Shown: positions 7,113 through 7,808 of the stretch, one piece after another
How the letters are laid out: each line of letters begins with the position of its first letter
Position numbering within the stretch: position 1 is the first letter of the stretch
DNA from: Bacteroidota bacterium
Lineage (GTDB): Bacteria; Bacteroidota; Bacteroidia; Bacteroidales; PXBB01
Assembly (NCBI GenBank): GCA_022708385.1
Contig: JAKIYU010000118.1
Coordinates: forward strand, 1 to 7,808
Reading direction: 5' to 3'
Length of the DNA stretch: 7,808 nucleotides
Made by a program: the position numbers and the translations under genes
Notes under the pieces: generated by a model
Database searches by the model: none
Seen by the model: the letters and a program-made list of their open reading frames with translations, nothing else
What the model was told of the DNA's origin: nothing

Positions 7113-7322
7113 TTATTTATTTTTTATCATTTTCTTAGTATCCACCACTTTACCATTCACAATAAGCGAATATGTATAGATGCCGGCTGCAACATTTTGT
7201 GCATTTACTTCTATTTTGCCTGCACCGGTTTCATTTATTTTTACTTTTATTTTTACTTTTTTAATCTCTTTGCCATAAGCATCGTAAAAAGCCATAAAAA
7301 AATCAGGCGGTGTTGGTTTATT
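7113..7322 (-). pseudogene. Second orphan C-terminal tail, like those of tail-fibre/S74-type T9SS proteins
   Basis: The minus frame is open from 7322 (after an in-frame TGA at 7323-7325) to a TAA at 7113-7115. Homology-like sequence starts near an ATG at 7295 with AFYDAYGKEIKKVKI, continues INETGAGKIEVNAQNVAAG, and ends IYTYSLIVNGK, VVDTKKMIKNK. This is the terminal part of the sorting tail often attached to Bacteroidota tail-fibre (chaperone-of-endosialidase) and coiled-coil surface proteins, where residues such as NPF...I.YY precede it; those are missing here. A 60-residue product from the ATG is possible, but it would have no signal peptide and no cargo. It contains the KVKIKVKI repeat created by the tandem duplication at 7237-7260. 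Broken 3' end of a lost gene is the best reading. Confidence 0.65.
7237..7260. repeat. 12-bp tandem duplication inside the orphan tail
   Basis: ATTTTTACTTTT occurs twice in direct succession (7237-7248 and 7249-7260). It keeps the reading frame and adds four residues, turning KVKI into KVKIKVKI between YGKEIK and NETGAG. Replication slippage is the likely origin. Confidence 0.85.
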
Positions 7323-7446
7323 TCATTTCAAACACACTTCCACTCTGAATTTCAATATTATTTTTCTATAGTATATTATTTGTTGCATCTAATATTACAT
7401 GTATGCAGGGCTTTGGATTAAAACTACATTTTAAACTTGTTGGTAT

Positions 7447-7808
7447 TTAGTCCTTCAAACATCGAACAGATAAAGCAGATAGCTTGTTTTCAACACTACG
7501 ATTGCTACGAGCATTACTTGAAGATAAAGAACGGCCATATGAATATCCTGTAGAAAAAGTAGTAGCTGTCCAAAATTTTGCATTATTATTCTGCCCGGTG
7601 AAACCTCCTCCATCATAGTACCCTGCTGACAAAGCTATAAAGCCACTGGTATTGGTACCGTCCCAATAAGGTGCATTTGCTTTCATTTTGTCTCCAGGAC
7701 CTACACCAGTGTTTGTAGAACCTCGCCAACTGGTGTTTGTTTGAAAAATGCTAAGACTTGTGGTACCAAATGGAGCTATATTATTTTCAATATTCCATTC
7801 ATAATGGC
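7447..7808 (-). CDS. Fibrobacter succinogenes major paralogous domain (Fib_succ_major) protein, C-terminal part
   Basis: The frame is open from the right edge to a TAA at 7447-7449, giving 120 residues without a start; the ATG at 7686 lies inside the domain and is not a start. The sequence GDKMKANAPYWDGTNTSGF, then ALSAGYYDGGGF, FWTATTFSTG.SYGRSLSSSN and LSALSVRCLKD follows the order of the family (KMKA...W, TNxSGFxALPGGY, G.FWS(A)T, A..R.L, G.SVRCVKD). The family is found in many copies in Bacteroidota and Fibrobacteres surface or secreted proteins, often lipoproteins or T9SS cargo; its fold is related to formylglycine-generating-enzyme/C-type-lectin-like modules, but its role is not established. 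This copy ends with the domain and has no sorting tail of its own. I see no terminator hairpin after the stop. Confidence 0.8.
   Translation of the reverse strand, partial: HYEWNIENNIAPFGTTSLSIFQTNTSWRGSTNTGVGPGDKMKANAPYWDGTNTSGFIALSAGYYDGGGFTGQNNNAKFWTATTFSTGYSYGRSLSSSNARSNRSVENKLSALSVRCLKD

Noticed and set aside
7318..7365. Minus-strand scrap reading NNIEIQSGSVFEMK before a TAA, resembling the end of some Bacteroidota adhesin-like repeats.
   Set aside because: Only 15 codons between two stops and overlapping the start of the second tail frame; too short to separate from chance.
7197..7421. 74-codon plus-strand open frame rich in Phe and Tyr that could be read as a membrane peptide.
   Set aside because: Its hydrophobicity comes from the complement of the Lys-rich tail and the tandem repeat; no start context or homologous pattern.
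7323..7446. Spacer between the Fib_succ_major gene and the second tail, searched for promoters and terminators on both strands.
   Set aside because: No TTTG...TAnnTTTG pair and no GC-bearing hairpin with a T-run could be seen.
5381..7808. Possibility that the accessory block is a defence island, prophage or integron.
   Set aside because: No integrase other than the OrfA remnant, no attC-like or CRISPR repeats, no nuclease, toxin or phage structural genes; the tail-fibre-like similarity concerns only a T9SS sorting tail.

Overview
The window looks like a piece of a Bacteroidota chromosome, probably an environmental member of the Chitinophagales/Sphingobacteriales type, though the rank below phylum is inference. 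The signs are: several secreted proteins with type IX secretion (T9SS) C-terminal sorting tails, a textbook Bacteroidota promoter (TTTG, 17 nt, TAAATTTG) before the large amidase gene, little Shine-Dalgarno signal, AT-rich spacers, an OmpA-type C-terminus ending in the NRRAEF motif, and a Fibrobacter-succinogenes-major-paralogous-domain protein. Nothing identifies a species.

Layout. Positions 3-545 (+) hold the C-terminal end of a membrane protein, possibly a glycosyltransferase, that runs in from the left edge. It converges on and overlaps hemW (470-1624, -), the radical-SAM-type heme chaperone. Three bases upstream of hemW on the same strand ends a 1157-residue secreted amidase (1628-5101, -): signal peptide, beta-rich N-domain, PGRP/amidase-2 zinc amidase, Fn3/Ig-like modules with an inserted concanavalin-like module, two PKD domains and a T9SS tail. 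The two genes probably form one transcript driven by the promoter at 5129-5157. That promoter is embedded in a perfect 15-bp inverted repeat (5107-5147).

From about 5173 rightwards the window becomes a scrap-yard of accessory pieces. There is the last 68 codons of an OmpA-family gene (5173-5380, -), cut exactly where the left end of an IS3-family insertion sequence begins (5381). The IS keeps its left end and a 3'-shortened orfA (5454-5708, +), with no orfB and no right end. Then come a truncated secreted cargo gene (5736-6062, -), an orphan 30-codon sorting-tail scrap (6077-6169, -), an intact paralogous T9SS cargo gene (6212-7105, -), a second orphan tail (7113-7322, -), and the C-terminal part of a Fib_succ_major-type surface protein running off the right edge (7447-7808, -).

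How it fits together. The left part is ordinary: heme handling plus a surface or exported peptidoglycan hydrolase. The right part records repeated loss and joining of T9SS cargo genes, with at least one IS involved. The two orphan tails encode nearly the same peptide but differ at most synonymous sites, so both were selected as parts of separate proteins before losing their bodies. I see no defence system, CRISPR array, tRNA or rRNA in the window. No stretch over 300 bases lacks an assigned feature; the longest unassigned stretch is 7323-7446, where I see no convincing promoter or terminator.
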